In this document: positions 22,428-36,240 of the stretch, in pieces
Numbering within the stretch: the first letter of the stretch is position 1
Layout: each line of letters begins with the position of its first letter
NCBI RefSeq assembly: GCF_008831285.2
Contig: NC_045146.1
Coordinates: forward strand, 22,213,703 to 22,277,702
Reading direction: 5' to 3'
From: Nymphaea colorata
Lineage: Eukaryota > Streptophyta > Magnoliopsida > Nymphaeales > Nymphaeaceae
DNA: 64,000 bases
Notes under the pieces: model-generated
Told to the model about the DNA's origin: nothing
Database searches by the model: none
The model's input: the letters and a program-made list of their open reading frames with translations, nothing else
Made by a program: the position numbers and the translations under genes

Positions 22428-25400
22428 CCCGCTGTGGTAAAATTTCATCCTAATTTGTTTGAAGCAGCCTTACACAGTTCCAATTGATCGAGTAAGAATT
22501 TCTCTCGGATATATTGTCTACCACGTTCCATTTCGCTTTATAATGTAGTGTGCATGTAGTACTTTTTTACCTAGAAAAACATATTTGATAACTAGAAAAA
22601 AGTGTCTGCTGGGTTAAATTTCATCTTACTTTGGGGCATGCCTGCTCACACAGAACCAAGCATGGTGGCACATTTCGCCACAAAAATGCACTGAAAGTTC
22701 TTACAGGCCTAGGGGTTAGAATTTTTGACATCCTAAATTCTTGATCAGGAAAGAAAAAGGTCCCAACTGTACCTTATAACAACGGTTGTGGAATTTTTCT
22801 TTGAAACCCAACAAAATTACCCCAGATAAGTTTCACTCATGATAGATAATCCATGAACAGTTATCTGCGATTAACTTATCTCTAAATCGCCTTGTAAGAG
22901 GGGAATTTTAGTTTTGTCCTCAACAAAGGTTGTTATCCTTGACTTGAAGCTGTAGTGGCTGATCGGCCCGATCTTTCCTACGCTGCGAAATGGAGGAAGA
23001 AGATGAGAAAAATAAGGTTTCATACTTTTACTTCAGTAAGTAACCCACGAAGTGCCCAATTGAAAGAAAAGAATTAAGCCACTAGCTGCCATTGAGGAAA
23101 AAGAGTGGAAATCTAAGCCTATCTGAATCACCTGAACGACCACGCTAATGGGAAAGAAAATTCTTAATCTTGATTCTGAACCAAATGTCTACATCCAAAA
23201 TGGAAGAATCAGAGACCAAAAGGAATCCAAATATAAGGAAGACGGATCTATCGGTCTGCACCATTACAGTGCGTGTAGGCGGAGCCACCATCACCTTTGC
23301 TGAGGTTCTTGTCATGAAGGCTTGTTACTGGTAGCCCTACAAACATGTGCATGAGGGTAGGCAACAGTGCCAAATGCGATAATGGCTAAAAATGAAAGTG
23401 CATGCGACCGTTCAAGGCTATGCCATCTTAAGCAAACGGAATGTTTTGTTGATTCATTCTCAAATTTCTTTAAAGGGCGTCATTTTTTCAGATCTCAAAG
23501 TCTTAGGCTTATAGTATTCATGGTGAACGGGTCACGTAGAGTGAAAGCTTCCACCCAACCCTTTGTCCCACTAAGGTGAAACATCTACTTTCTGCGCTAA
23601 ATGTGCTGCCGGCATTAAGTTTTGACTTGCACTGACCTCCTTTTGCAGCAGAGGATGTTGATGCCGCTAACATTCTGGCTGTCTGCCATCCCTCACTTCA
23701 AGCCATTGTGGTAATACTCTGACTGGTAGGAAACTTGAGAGTTGAGACCTCAACTGCGTCACTGCGGTGATTAGCTTTAACAACGAAATGTCATCCAAGA
23801 ATATTGCAGGACCTCCACTTATACAGGGCGGTCACAATAGCTAACGTTTCTACAGTACGTTTTAATGACCGACCGTAAACACCAGCGGCATCAACATTGA
23901 TGTTTTCAGCACTTCAGTGCATACAACTTGTACAAATAATGGTAGATTGAAACAGGAAATGGCGGACCTTAGAGCACTTAACCGTCGCTTCTCAGCAGAT
24001 GAACAAGATTTCAAGTTCCTGCTATGTTTAAGTTCAATAGAATCTGCTTAAAGTTCCACTTCAGTTCTCGATCCTCACAGGCTAGACGCCCTTGTGAATG
24101 ACAAAGAGATCAGGGTACACAAACTCTTGGTGATAAGTATGAAGCATGCCATGCACTTGAACACTTTCTGCGGTTGTCTCTGAAACACCTAGTCCATGAA
24201 CATCACTGGCTGAGTTCTTCTTTTGCTTCGTCTCTGTCTCTTCACCTTTTCTTTCTTTAGTTTTTTGTTACTCTCTTAACCAGGTTGTGGTAAAAACTTT
24301 TGTCAAAAGTTTCTTAGAATCGAGTAGCCGCGATTATAGGCAAAAAAGAGAATGGAAGTCCCTAGAAGCGTAAACAAAACTTTGGCTCCAGTACCATCAT
24401 AAACAACTTTCTATAGCAAACTACCACGGATATTGTGATTGACAAAAACATCAGTCTAAAACTTGTTGGCAATTCATCAACAATGATGTCCATGACATTA
24501 CAATGCCTCCGTCTCAGATTTTTTGCCTTGACCTAAGCTGTGTTAGAATCCTGAAACTGGAATGCTGAAAATGGACGTTTTTATGATTTAAGTTTCCTTT
24601 CAAATTCTGGTGCTAAGCCAAAATGTAGTGTTGGACATATTCACCTAAAGGCATCATACTATGAATGGTTGTGCTCTAAAGAATGAGAACACATGGACAC
24701 ACACATGGGAACTAGGGTTTTGATGGCATGTTGCGCATATGTCTATGTCCGTGGAGAAGAAAGGTCTGGTATATATTCTTTAGAGCTAGAGACCTCTAGC
24801 ATCGCATGCATCTTTGTTATACAGGCAGACCTTAAGCATGCAAGTCTGTTCAATTTAAAATTGAACGGTTTTGTTGCTATGATATTTTCTGCCTCTTTCT
24901 TTATGTCCACACAGAAGTGGGAGAAGTCGATCTGGGGTCACAATTTTCCCCTTAGAGGGCCTTTGGAATACCGTGTTCCAGAGAACGCAGTTTTTCTGTT
25001 GTCAAACGCCCTCTAGTATGTCCCATTAGAGAATTCACATGACGGGCAGAAAAGACGAGTTTTGATGTATTACCTACATACATAAGCAGGCACCATACTG
25101 AAGCCTAAAGAGTTCAGCTTACAAAGAAATTGGTTTCAATTCGATCTCTTACAAGTGTTCAGCTAACCTGTTTCCCCTGACTGATATAAAAAGGTCAAAA
25201 AAGAAACAGAAATTTAGGTTGATAAGCTTCCCTCAATCAAAGTTGATCTTGAACTGCCCATATTTGGTTTGGATGGATAAGGTTAAATCTAGGTCTAACC
25301 CAGTTCCATCAGATCAATCAAGGGTCACTGTGCCATATATGCAAAACAACTTCACTGTCTCTTCAGATTGTTAAAATAAGTTAATTCAGTTTTACACACT

Positions 25401-27080
25401 CGCACTTACCAAAGTGCATTAGTAGTGGAGTAGACTATAGAGATCTCAGATTGTTAAAACCAGCGTCAATGGCTTATGGATCTGCTTGTCCTTGCCAAAA
25501 CCCTACACAGAGAGGCTAATGGTTGTCTGGGCAATGAACAGGATTGTCTTTCATAATCCTGAAAACTTTTTTAAGAGACATAAAAGTAATGTAAGAAATA
25601 TGGGATGTTAAGTGATACATCAGTAAATACAAATGCAATGTTCCCTTCTTTAGTTTGACAGATTATTGACCACACGGTGATTTTTCAGGTTTTGGATGGT
25701 ATGTGAGGAGGAATCTGCAACGCATGTTGCAGTGACATGGTTGTGTTGTGTCGATCTTAGTTTGATCTAGTATAGTTTGATCTGTTGCTAAGTTGAATAA
25801 GAAGCTGACTTTAGTCAGGAAAGAATGGCAATCTCTGTCAGTACTTTCCTGCTCCACAATGAGGTGCATGCAACTTACACCTATGGGGTCCTCCCTGTAA
25901 GGAAGATCAGAAGGAGGAAGGAGCCGATTTTACATGGTCAGGAACTTAGGTTTGTCAATCTCCTACATCCACCATATATCAGTCATCGAGGAAAAGATGA
26001 AGAGTTTCCATTATGTGAAGATTTGGTTTATACAAGAGCAAAATCGGTTGCAGCTATTTGTTGGCAATCTTCCATTTTCAGATTCATATTTGAATTCAGT
26101 AGCCTTATCTTCAATGACCTGGTATTCCCGAGATTGTTGCTAGAATTCCATCAGTCTTGTTTGTTGCTAGAGTGATTGTCCAACAGTTCTGGTCTGTCAG
26201 CATCATCCATTGCTTTTGAATTTTGGCTTTCCTTTTGAAGCTGAGCTGAGCATTTGAATTCCAATCTTCGTCCAAAGTTGAGCTGTTTAATCTTCATAAT
26301 CTTGAGAATCTTGCATGATCGTTTTCAAAAGAGGATTGTCCTTATCTTTGTCGCTACCATAGTTCCGTTCCAATATCTGCACCGTAAGGTTCCTTGATAT
26401 CAATGACAAGAGAAACACATCACCATGTTTATGGACAGTCAGATGGAGACCAGAGAGGCCAGAAATTGACAGAACACACACAATGTTCAATAGACTTGAT
26501 CTTGACAATAGGTTTATGAACCCCAGAATGAGTTTGGTGATAGAGCTGCTTGACAAATGGATTACATGTTAAAATTGAGTTGCGTTTGGGCGTTTGACAT
26601 GGCTACTTTCAGTTTTGCTTCACCAGAGCTGTGAGTTCGGTACCTTTAGCGTAAGATGATCTTTGGCCACCAAGCAGCTTGGATGGTGAGTTTTGGAAGC
26701 TGTAACAAGTTCATGAAGATGCTGATAAGTTTTGCAACTAAAGAATCACTCACACCAAAAATTTTAGGGCATGGATGACATTCTTATCAGTACACTTACT
26801 ATCCGATGATTCTGCCCCAAAATTTGGAGTAGTTTCATAGAACACTATGTTATAGGGTTCCATAAATCTGTCTCAATTTTTTGGGTAGTTTCGTTGGACT
26901 ACCAATTTGTTATTGGTGCCAAATGTTTTGGGTCAGATGTATGAAACAGTAACGTACTGTTGCTACTCCCAAACAGCCCCTTATGGCTAGCTTGGGAACA
27001 GTAACTTTATGTTACTATACCATGCATTAAACCCAACAATTAATTAGATTCATTGGACACTTTAAAAAATATTAGTAACA
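22428..27080. other. Intergenic, no recognisable gene
   Basis: About 4.6 kb has scattered short open frames. A partial duplication (ggtaaaatttcatcctaattt near 22436, ggttaaatttcatcttacttt near 22612) lies just after the SINE. A frame near 26043-26075 contains LFVGNLPFS, resembling an RRM RNP2 motif, but nothing around it continues the domain. No gene is supported. Confidence 0.45.
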
Positions 27081-27245
27081 AGTTAAATACTGTTTTGGAA
27101 GCAAAACTTGGCGTCAAAGGCGAGTGATGGTTGAAACTGGATTTGTGAAAAACTCACTTTCAACAAAATACCATTCTTAAAAGGATGTGAATAACTTGGC
27201 TCCCTCTCCCAGGTGTTTCACATAAAATTATGCGTATGTCTTACT

Positions 27246-27306
27246 CCCAAACACACAAACCAGGTTTCAAAAACTGGTTAAAAAACTTGGTTTTCACAAA
27301 ATGGTG
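27246..27306. repeat. Fragment related to the 19128-19404 element
   Basis: The words cccaaacacacaaaccagg, tttcaaaaactggttaaaaa and acttggttttcac match the interior and end words of the MITE candidate at 19128-19404. It is probably a decayed copy without recognisable borders. Confidence 0.35.
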
Positions 27307-27309
27307 TTT

Positions 27310-29000
27310 TTTTAGGTTGCCATTCGAACAAAACTTTCATGGTTGTATAAGGACCAGAGCCAGTGAATATAAAAAAGATTCAGGCATGAGAAACTGGCGC
27401 ATGGATCCTTTTCTCCCTTGAGCCGTGACCAGGGAGACTCCTGATTTAAGACCAGGGGAACATTTTGCCAACGGATGAGTTGATCTCGACTTCTTTCAAC
27501 CAGAAGATGAACATGGTTACTGCTGCCATTCTTTTCCTGTTTATAATGCAAGAGAAAGACATATATTTGGAGTCACGGATGAGCCATGTCCACGATGCTG
27601 CATGAACACAAACAGACACATGTAAAGCTGTCATAAGAACTTCTTTGTATTTCCAAGAACTATAAATAAATCAAAATTAAAATAGAATGTTGAGATTGTA
27701 GTAGGCACAGCGGAAAATTGATTCCACAATTTGATTATTACAAAAAAAAAAAGGTTGCCCTTCCAAAAAATTCAACCATATAAATGAATAATGAATATGA
27801 AAATCTACATAAGTAAAAAAAATATGAAATCAGATGTCTAAATTTGATTTTATAAATTTTTTAGATTAAGGGTCTTAACCTTCTCGGATTATTAAAATTC
27901 AATATCGAAGTAAAGTTTTTCTGTTTTTGAATTCTTATATTTCCCTAACTTATGAATCCATTTATATGGTTAGGTTAAATTTATTAAGAAAAACTTAAAA
28001 ACACCAAGGAATAAGTTTAGGAGACACATTCGGGATGGCATGATATATGAATCTTTCTTCCTAAAAGTAGTTTCTCTTTTATGTAAAAGGAAAAATAAGT
28101 GGTTGAGTTGACCTATTAAATAAATATCAACAAAAGGTTACTTCTTGAAATGTTTGTAATATACACTTAGGTCTTGATGACACTTCAAAATTATACCTTA
28201 AATTTTGACCAAAAAAAAACCTTGCTGAATGTCCATACTTTTTAAGTGAATATAGCAAACTAAGTTAGAAAGCACTACAAAGTGGTAAAAACATGTTTGA
28301 TAAATTGTGTCACCTCAAATTATGAATTGATAGTTTTGCCTATAGTTTAAGGAAATCGTTAGAGTGGCACTTAAAGAAGTCGAGACTCATGAGTCAAGAC
28401 TCTCCTTGCCCCTTCAACTTGGCCCTTCAACTAGAATGACACGCTTCTTACTATTTGTATTCCAAGAGAATAACACATAAAAGAATTGAACTTACAATCA
28501 GACTTTCACCAGCTCATCAAACTGATCGATTTGCTATACCAATTGAAGCAAGTTTCATTTGAAAAATAGGAAAAGTATGACAAATACACTTAAAATTAGG
28601 GGCAACAATAAACGCCAATTGAATTTTATATACTTGAGCAAAAAAAAAAACAATTTGCCTGCTAATCTTGAATTGTAAGTTCATTGGCTTGTACTATCTT
28701 TCTTAACCGCGTAATCAAATCCGACCAACTTAGTTTTTTATCAATGTTGAAACAATTGTGTTTTTTATTAATTTAGGAAGTTCTTCAAGAAAACCACAAA
28801 ATCCCAATTGTATTAATAAAGTTAGGAATACTTTTCATGTTTCTTTAGAGATGGCAAAATAATATTATTTATTGAGTTATCAATTAGATTTAAAAAAAAT
28901 TTTGTGATTTTTGTGAACTATAAACAGACCTAATCATTTTTTACGTATGTTTTTTTTTTAATCCTTGCGGATTACACAGTCGTGCTTAGAAATGCCGCTC
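27310..29000. other. AT-rich intergenic DNA
   Basis: This stretch is especially rich in A and T between about 27640 and 28980, with several poly(A) and poly(T) runs. No gene, RNA or clear repeat is supported. Confidence 0.5.
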
Positions 29001-29252
29001 ATTTGTCGACCTTCTTTCTTTCGTACAGGGTTCGGCCTTTTTTTCTTTCACACAGAGAACGAGTAAATTTTACCGGGCCTCTTACATATCTCAAAATTTC
29101 TGGAGGGGCTAAATTAGAATTCCCCAAAGGCTTTGAAGGATAAAATTTTAGTTCGGAAAAACTTTCTCTGGCCTTGATCCCTGCTTTCTCAAATCTCTCT
29201 TCCCCCGACTGCCACAGATCGGTATAGTTTTGGCCTCCCGCCACATACTGAC

Positions 29253-29305
29253 ATGCTTCTCAAACCCTCTAGCATACCAGCGGCTACAAAGTTTGTGTTT
29301 TTCAG
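29253..29305 (+). pseudogene. Orphan first-exon-like stretch
   Basis: An ATG opens an 18-residue, Ser/Lys-containing, acid-free segment (MLLKPSSIPAATKFVFFR, last residue split). It runs into a strong plant 5' splice site, CAG|GTAAGAAATC at 29305/29306, and is followed by T-rich, intron-like DNA. The segment resembles the start of an organelle-targeted protein. No matching downstream exon is visible before the YJU2 gene. It may be the 5' end of a gene whose body is lost, or chance. Confidence 0.25.
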
Positions 29306-29978
29306 GTAAGAAATCGCTCAGCCTTCTTGCTCTTTGTATGCCCTTTGATTTTGTTTTGCTATTGAGAATGGTTTCGAGTTCGCTGGGCGTTTTCCCTTCT
29401 ACGTTTCTTTCTTCCTTGTTCTTTTGGGCTTCCAATGTTTCATGGTTGTTTCTTGGGTTTCGATTTTTGGGGGTGTGGTTTTGGGATTAGGGTTAAGCAT
29501 ATTTCTAGCAAGCCACAGACGTGATACCTCTGATCACAGAAATCAAACTTTGCACAGTAAAGTTGAGCAAAACCGCCATCCAACTATCTTCTTCAGAACT
29601 ATGCCTTTCTGATTTCTACTTTGATCAACAATGATTTAGAATAGCATTGCACGACTGCTTGTGCGAGCTCTTCTAACGTCATCTTCAGTTTGAACCACAT
29701 GGTAAACAGGATTGTCTTGTGTTGCAATCTGCTGTTTTGTTAAGTTTCATCACGGTACTCCAATTGCTGTCGACCGAAACCTAAACCGATCACCTACAAA
29801 CAAGAAATATAAAAGAATTTAATCAAACAATAAATAAATAATGTGGGAGTGATGATTTCAACCAGCAAACAGTAAATTGGGTCACTTTAAAATGCATCCG
29901 CAAACGCGAGTCAGGTGATGTCAAAATGGATATTTTGGTCCATTTTTTGGGGTTTTTATTTTTGATGAAAATCGATTT

Positions 29979-30000
29979 AGGGCACGATCGATCGTGCCCT
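29979..30000. promoter_or_regulatory. 22-base perfect palindrome upstream of YJU2
   Basis: The arms AGGGCACGATC and GATCGTGCCCT are perfect inverted copies without a spacer. The palindrome lies about 850 bases before the YJU2 start codon and near the likely transcription start, just ahead of a CT-rich leader-like region. It could bind a dimeric factor or form a hairpin in the leader. The sequence proves only the symmetry. Confidence 0.5.
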
Positions 30001-30049
30001 TCGCCCCTTCCCGCTGCTCTCTCTGTCCGATTGTGTCCTCCACCGGCGG

Positions 30050-30842
30050 CATCATCTCCATCCTGAAATGGTTTAATCGCCGGTGGTTGTCCTCAGAAGA
30101 ACGATCGAACTGCTGACTGCTCCCCTGCTCTATTCTTCTTTCACGTCTTTCCACTTCTTCTTCTCTCACGAACGAAGCTGCATTTTAGGAAGGTAAACTC
30201 TCTTTCTCACTCTTTGCAGAAGTGTGTTTTTTTCTTTTATTGTTTGATTCTGATATCACGCTTCGATTTTGATTTCTCTCTGTTCTGTCTCGTCTCTCTC
30301 TGCCTGCCGCAGGCAGCATAGCTATGTATATATACCTGTTCGTTAGCTCTTAAAATGTGTTAATGAAACCGCCACTTGCTTGATGGCTACTTTGGCTTCT
30401 GTGAAGTGTGAAACATATATGTGTTAAATTGTTAATGCAGGGTCGTCATTGGTCTTCTTCTCCTGGTTTCAGACTTTCAGTTATGCAACATCAACATTGA
30501 GAAAAATTGTCGAGCTTTAAAGTTTTAATGATGTTTCTTATTTCTTTTGTTTTATATTGATGAAGTGAATATTTATTCTCTTATTGTGGATAGCTGCAGT
30601 AGAAATATATATATTATAATAATAAGTTAATAATGATAATAATAAATACCTCGCTGCACCTAAATTTTTTGAGATGTGCCGCTCCGGCACCTGCACCTGT
30701 ACCCACACCCCGCATCTATTTGACATAGCCTGAACTGCATCTTTGCTTGGTTTCTTCTTATTGGTCTTTTTTCTTTTTCATGGTAGATAAAGACTAAATT
30801 GAATAAGAAGCAGGTTCAGAGAGTAAAGGTAAAGGGGTTCAG
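30050..30842 (+). other. Probable 5' leader and leader intron of YJU2
   Basis: A CT-rich leader-like segment ends at a possible donor (GGAAG|GTAAAC, about 30191). Possible acceptors are TGGTAG (about 30785) or TTCAG immediately before the ATG at 30843. In this reading the 5' untranslated region carries one intron of about 600 bases. It is inferred from motifs only. Confidence 0.35.
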
Positions 30843-33800
30843 ATGGGAGAAAGGAAGGTGCTTAACAAGTATTACCCTCCCGATTTCGATCCTTCGAAGA
30901 TCCCAAGGAGGCGTCAGCCAAAGAACCAACAAATCAAGGTGCGTATGATGCTTCCCATGAGCATCAGATGCAGCACATGTGGCAATTACATCTATAAGGG
31001 GACAAAGTTCAATTCACGCAAAGAAGATGCTGTTGGCGAGGTGAATGTTCTTCAGTATTTTGTTGCTTTTTTCCCTCTCATCTTATTGCTTTCTCGTTTT
31101 CAATTGCTGGAATTTTCTTTAGCTTTTGTTTATGGGATTTCTGATTTTTGTTCTTAGACTTATCTAGGGATCCAAGTGTTCAGATTCTACTTCAAATGCA
31201 CTAAATGCTCGGCTGAGATTACGTTCAAGACTGATCCACAGAACTCTGATTATATAGTGGAGTCTGGTGCCACTCGAAATTTTGAGCCGTGGCGTGCCGA
31301 AGATGAGGTGTGGAATATACTTCCAGCAGGTTTTGGGTTTCCCTTTTGGTGCTATGCCTTTTACTTTTGTTAGTTTTTCAATGCTCGTTCTTTTCTTAGG
31401 CCGAGGCGAAGGAGATGAAGAAAAGGGAAGCAGAGGAGATGGGTGATGCTATGAAATCTTTAGAGAATAGGACATTGGACTCGAAGCGTGAGATGGATAT
31501 CCTTGCTGCTCTTGATGAGATGAAGTCTATGAAGGTATTTGAAATTTTATTGTGTTGATGAACAAGGAATTTTTGAATTGATGGTTCTTTAATCACTTGA
31601 ATGTTTCTGTTCTTGATTCTCAACTGGTGATTTGGTTTGTGATGATGCAGTCCAGGCATGCGACTGTGAGTGTTGATGCAATGCTAGAAGCACTGCAGCA
31701 TGCATCGGAGGAGAGGGTAGGTCAAAGTTATCGTTTTCAAGGGAAAGTCGTTTTCATGAATGCCAGTCGGTGACTTACACTGTGGTATCTAATTTTTAGG
31801 AGAGGAAGATAGAAGAAGAGGATGAAGCGATACTAAAGTCTATCGTGTTTCATGTAAGTACACCTATCCATGATCACATTATCTCCTCTTATTTTGATCT
31901 TAATATCTTAACGAATATTTGTTTCTCTGATGTAGAACTCAAAGGATTTTGTGCACCGAATAGATGATAATGATGAGGATGATGATATTGCTGAAGACCC
32001 CCACGTCAGCCTAAAAGTATGCTTTCCTTTGTGCTATATGAATTGATCGACAAGCTCAGTAAAATCTTACTTGAGAACCATGGATTCAATAAGTTACATT
32101 TACTTTCCTCAAAAAAGTGGCTTTCTGATTGTCATTTTTTAATGATATTTAATTGTTCCTGTAGACTGCCATATATACTGTTGTTAAGTCTATCATGCGG
32201 CATGGACTTTGTCATGTGGACATATTTTAAGGTTGCACTTACGAGTTGATGACATGATATGCATCCTGGATCTTATAAATGTGTTTTTAGGTTTTCTGTA
32301 AATTAAATGTCCTTTATCCATTTATATGGTTTATTTAGTCACTTTAAGTTATGGGTTTTCAAGCTAGCATATGCAGCATCAGATTGAAAATTTGTATGCC
32401 CATAGATAGTTACAGACTTATAGTGCATTAAATTATTAAACATGTTTTCAGTAGAATATTTAGGACTTCCACTATGTGTTGCTATAGTCAAAACTCTTCT
32501 CTTCTCCTTCTGTGTGTGCTGTTATATCTATTGAACGAAGTTGTTGTTCTTTATTAAATCATTCACTTGACTCCGATGTTCTAGTTCTTATATTTTATAA
32601 CCTCTTGAAACAGTATTATTTTGATTCTTTGAATCATTGAGAAGGGAATTCTTTATATAATACATTTCGTAGGAATCTATGATGACGAGGGATATATGAC
32701 ACAAGTCAGTTCAATGTAGCTGATATCATTGAAATATATCATCTATTGATATCGTTCTTTAGATTTTTTGGCATGTTAATGTACGGGTAGTAGAAAATAC
32801 TAGTTGAACACTTGGGCAGCCAGTCTTCTTGAAAATGCTGGCTGGTGTCTAGGCAGGATTTGACAAGTCCTAGCTGAGATTCAAAAAAGAAAAGGCTTAA
32901 GAACTGAATTTAGGTTGTTTGTATGATTTTGGAAAATGAATATTTGAGGACTAAGTTGTATTCATATGTAGGGACTATTGTGCAATTTGTAACTTTTTAC
33001 TCCAAATAGAACATAGTTTCCTGATAACTGTGTTTCACTTGTAAGTACTCTTCTTTCAAATCTTAGGGATCTCTCTCGAAACATTCAACTTGTTAAAGGT
33101 CATGCCTAAGGATGGGAAATCTTGAAAACCTTGGATCTGCAATGCCTTTCCATAAATGGAAAGAACTTTCCTTTAGGTGTTTTTGGTGCAGGGTTGTCAT
33201 CCACTTGTAGTGAGTGTTTTGATTGTTCTGTAAGTCTCCTGGACAAAAGAGTTTCAAGTTTCCCATCATTAAGTTTTTTTTTTGTCTAGAAGAAATTTTT
33301 AGTTCTAAAAATATTCATTGCTTGCCTCCACTCTCTGGCATTGGTTCTTAGTTTTGGCCAATAGAAACGCTTTTCTGACCTATTTTTTCATGTTTTAGCC
33401 TGACTTTTTCTGCCTGTTCAAAATTGTTAGCTTCCTTTATGCTGGCATTAAGACTCATGTCTGTTCATGTCATATTTTTTGCAAATCATCTAATATTTTT
33501 TGAATATCACACAGAGAAAGAGAGAAGCTGAGCCTTCAACCAGTGGAACTGAGCGTAAAGCAACAGACTTGTTGACTATAGAAAGTTATAGCGACAAGCC
33601 TAAAGGTTGGTTTTTGTTGACTGCTTGATTTTAGTCTTCAGAAACTAACCATTTGATGTTCGCTTAGTGGTCTGCTTGTGTCATGTGTATGTGTCTTTGG
33701 TGTGTGCATTTTGTGTATGCACAGCATATTTCATACTGCTGTTGTAACTGGTTATGCTGGGGGATGATTCTTATTGGTATGTGGATTGCTTGACAGAATG

Positions 33801-34437
33801 GCAGAACTCAGTTTATGGCCTGTGGGTTAAGTTTTCACTTTTCACATGCCTGCCATCTGAAAAAATGATCAGCATATTTCTTGTCTTTCAAAATGAGAAG
33901 GGGCTGTTTTTATGTTCTCTGGGAAAGGCAGCTTGTGTGATGATTCCTTTATGGTTCCTCCTGAATCTAGTATTAAGGAACGACCATGATTTTGCTACTT
34001 AACGGGGGTTTTTTGAATGATCATTTTCGGTAGTTCCTTGATAAATTTTTATGATCATATATAGCTGGATTCGATTTTCTTTTCTCATCAGCTCAGTCTT
34101 TTATTTTTCTCTCTTCTTTGAAGCAGAAACCAGCAGTGACATGGGTAAGAACGAGAGATTTGTTTTCAAGTCAAAATCTGTGGCAGTTAAAATTGTGAAG
34201 AAGCCTCCTGTGCCATCACAGCCCGTGGAGGTGAAAAGTATGGATATTACTAAGCAGGAAGGGTCGACAAGCTGTAAGGAAGGAACAAGCAAAAATATTA
34301 GCATGTGTGATGAGCAGGCTGCTGGTCAGGCAGGAGGAACCAGTGGCAGCACTAAACATGAAGAGTCCACAGGTGTAGCTGCTAATGCAGCTCTTCAATC
34401 TCTTTGTGATGCATATAGCGGTGATGAAGATGAGTAA
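30843..34437 (+). CDS. YJU2: YJU2/CWC16 splicing factor (CCDC94 homologue)
   Basis: This nuclear spliceosome protein acts with the Prp19-associated complex around catalytic activation and the first step of splicing. Eight coding exons join in frame to 361 residues: 30843-31040, 31158-31307, 31400-31534, 31651-31716, 31800-31853, 31936-32016, 33515-33605, 34127-34437, all with GT..AG borders. The N terminus [20 protein letters not shown] is the conserved start of the Saf4/Yju2 family. A four-cysteine zinc site is formed by C43-x2-C46 and C80-x2-C83. It is followed by the conserved FEPWRAEDE and [22 protein letters not shown] region, a charged coiled-coil-like middle, and a low-complexity acidic C-terminal tail (SGDEDE). 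The intron between exons 6 and 7 is about 1.5 kb, the others short. The C-terminal tail (exon 8) is the least conserved part. Confidence 0.93.
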
Positions 34438-36240
34438 ATATCGTTTCATTTGGATTGCTATGTGGATCAGGGGTAATATGTTTGCTCTTTTCTATCAAGC
34501 ATTATCAACAACGTCAGACCCATTTTCCAGAAAATGCTTCCAAGTGATAGCATGTGGATTAGAGATTTTGCCATTCCCTGTTGATGCAATCTACAGAAGA
34601 GTCATGGAGACAAGAAAGTCATCTAATTCGCGAAAAGGCGGCACGCTGGTCTACTTTTAATTATATAGGATCTTGTGTCTGATGAACCGTTATTACTGGT
34701 CTCTTTGCTAGATGCAGTTTCTTGCACCTTTCATAATTTCGATCACTGTTGCAATATAAAGGTATCTCTCGGAGTCAGTGGAGTGCATTGACGGGTCGTG
34801 AACAGCTGTATCAGAAATGTTTGAGCAAATGCTACTCTCTTTCTATGTCTCTCTCATATATACACCCACACGTCTTTGTCGACAGCAGCATTTGTCCGTT
34901 TTGTTATTTCAAGTGAACATGGAACGGCATTTTAGAGGGTCCTTGATGGCAGGATTAACGTGTTTCTATTGAACGAACACGAGTTTGTTTTTCTCGTCAT
35001 TTTTCATGGTTACTGAGGAAGGGTGGTATTTTGAAGAGGCTGAAGTCACCATCCACCTTCTCCTGCTTTGAGGTTAGGACTGCTTCGCTTTTCATGCTTA
35101 TGTAAAATGCCAATTTGCATTAATCTTGCTCATCCATCGTTTGATTACTTGGGCGATTCAAACATGTAGGTTCCGAAAGTGCGCTTCATATAAAAATCAA
35201 GTGCAAGCTGGATCGGACTTCATTGGCTTGGTTAGGATCATATCTTTATTGTGCGCAGTTCATGACCTAGCTGTTTAAGATCCAATCTGAAACTCTAAGA
35301 TCTAGCTGTATAAGATCAAACCCGAATCCCTAACCAAGATTTTCGTGATAGTGGTTCCGGATAAGATATACCACAACGGAATTTGGTGTGTAAATTTTGC
35401 AGACGATTGGGTTAGGTCTCAAGTCAAACATGATCAGTCCGAAACTCCAATCTGGATCTAGCCCAGACCCGAGGGATGGTCCTAGTCAATATCTGATAAA
35501 AATACCGTCTCCATCTGACCATGTGTGGAATTAAAGTTTCAGATTATGTTGTAAGAAGTCCAGTCCGGATCCGCTTACACCTCTCTTGTTAGAAACGAAG
35601 AAACCATGGTTAGCCAATTCCCCCTCTCCGACCATTGATTGTTAGAAATTTTTGGGTGAGAGGAAGGAGTTTCATTCTACTTCCTTTTTGTCAATGTATC
35701 GCATCAAACTTGCTTTGAGATGATGTCTATGCTTCAAATTGCCTCCCACCCTTTATCTTTTGCAACATACAGAATTGATATTTACCAACCCTTATCTTAT
35801 AACTCTCCGTCTGGGCAGGATTATCAAAATTGGACTTAGTCAGCCAATTCAAACAGGCTTGGTGAAAAAGCGAATACGCCGATACAGAACTAAGTGATAT
35901 ACGTTTATGAATAATTTCAAATATTTTTGATTTTTTTTTCTTGATTTTTGTATAATTTTTACGGATGCAATAGCACTTTTAATTGAATCACAAAATCTCA
36001 CTAATTCAATTTCTGACTTTTACATCGCTTTGACGCCATTTGATTTGAACCGACTCACGAATCTTTTTGCATCACCGTTGTGCAATTCTTTTCCTTACAG
36101 CAGCGTATATGGTAATATGGGTAAGGCCTCATTCTCTTGGAAAAAGGTGGGCCCCGCGGGTCTCTAGGGCTACTTAACCGTGGTAACACACGGAGGAAGG
36201 CATCGAACTGACCTTGGTTAAGTCGGCCTTCTTATCCTCG
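34438..36240. other. Intergenic between YJU2 and the SR gene
   Basis: The first few hundred bases are probably the YJU2 3' untranslated region. Between about 35160 and 35590 there is unplaced, transposon-like sequence with repeated words (aagatctagctg, ccgaaactccaatctgg). No gene is supported. Confidence 0.4.

Noticed and set aside
26043-26075. LFVGNLPFS, resembling the RNP2 motif of a chloroplast RNA-binding protein
   Set aside because: Only nine residues match. The rest of the RRM fold does not follow and a stop comes about 23 codons later. It is probably chance.
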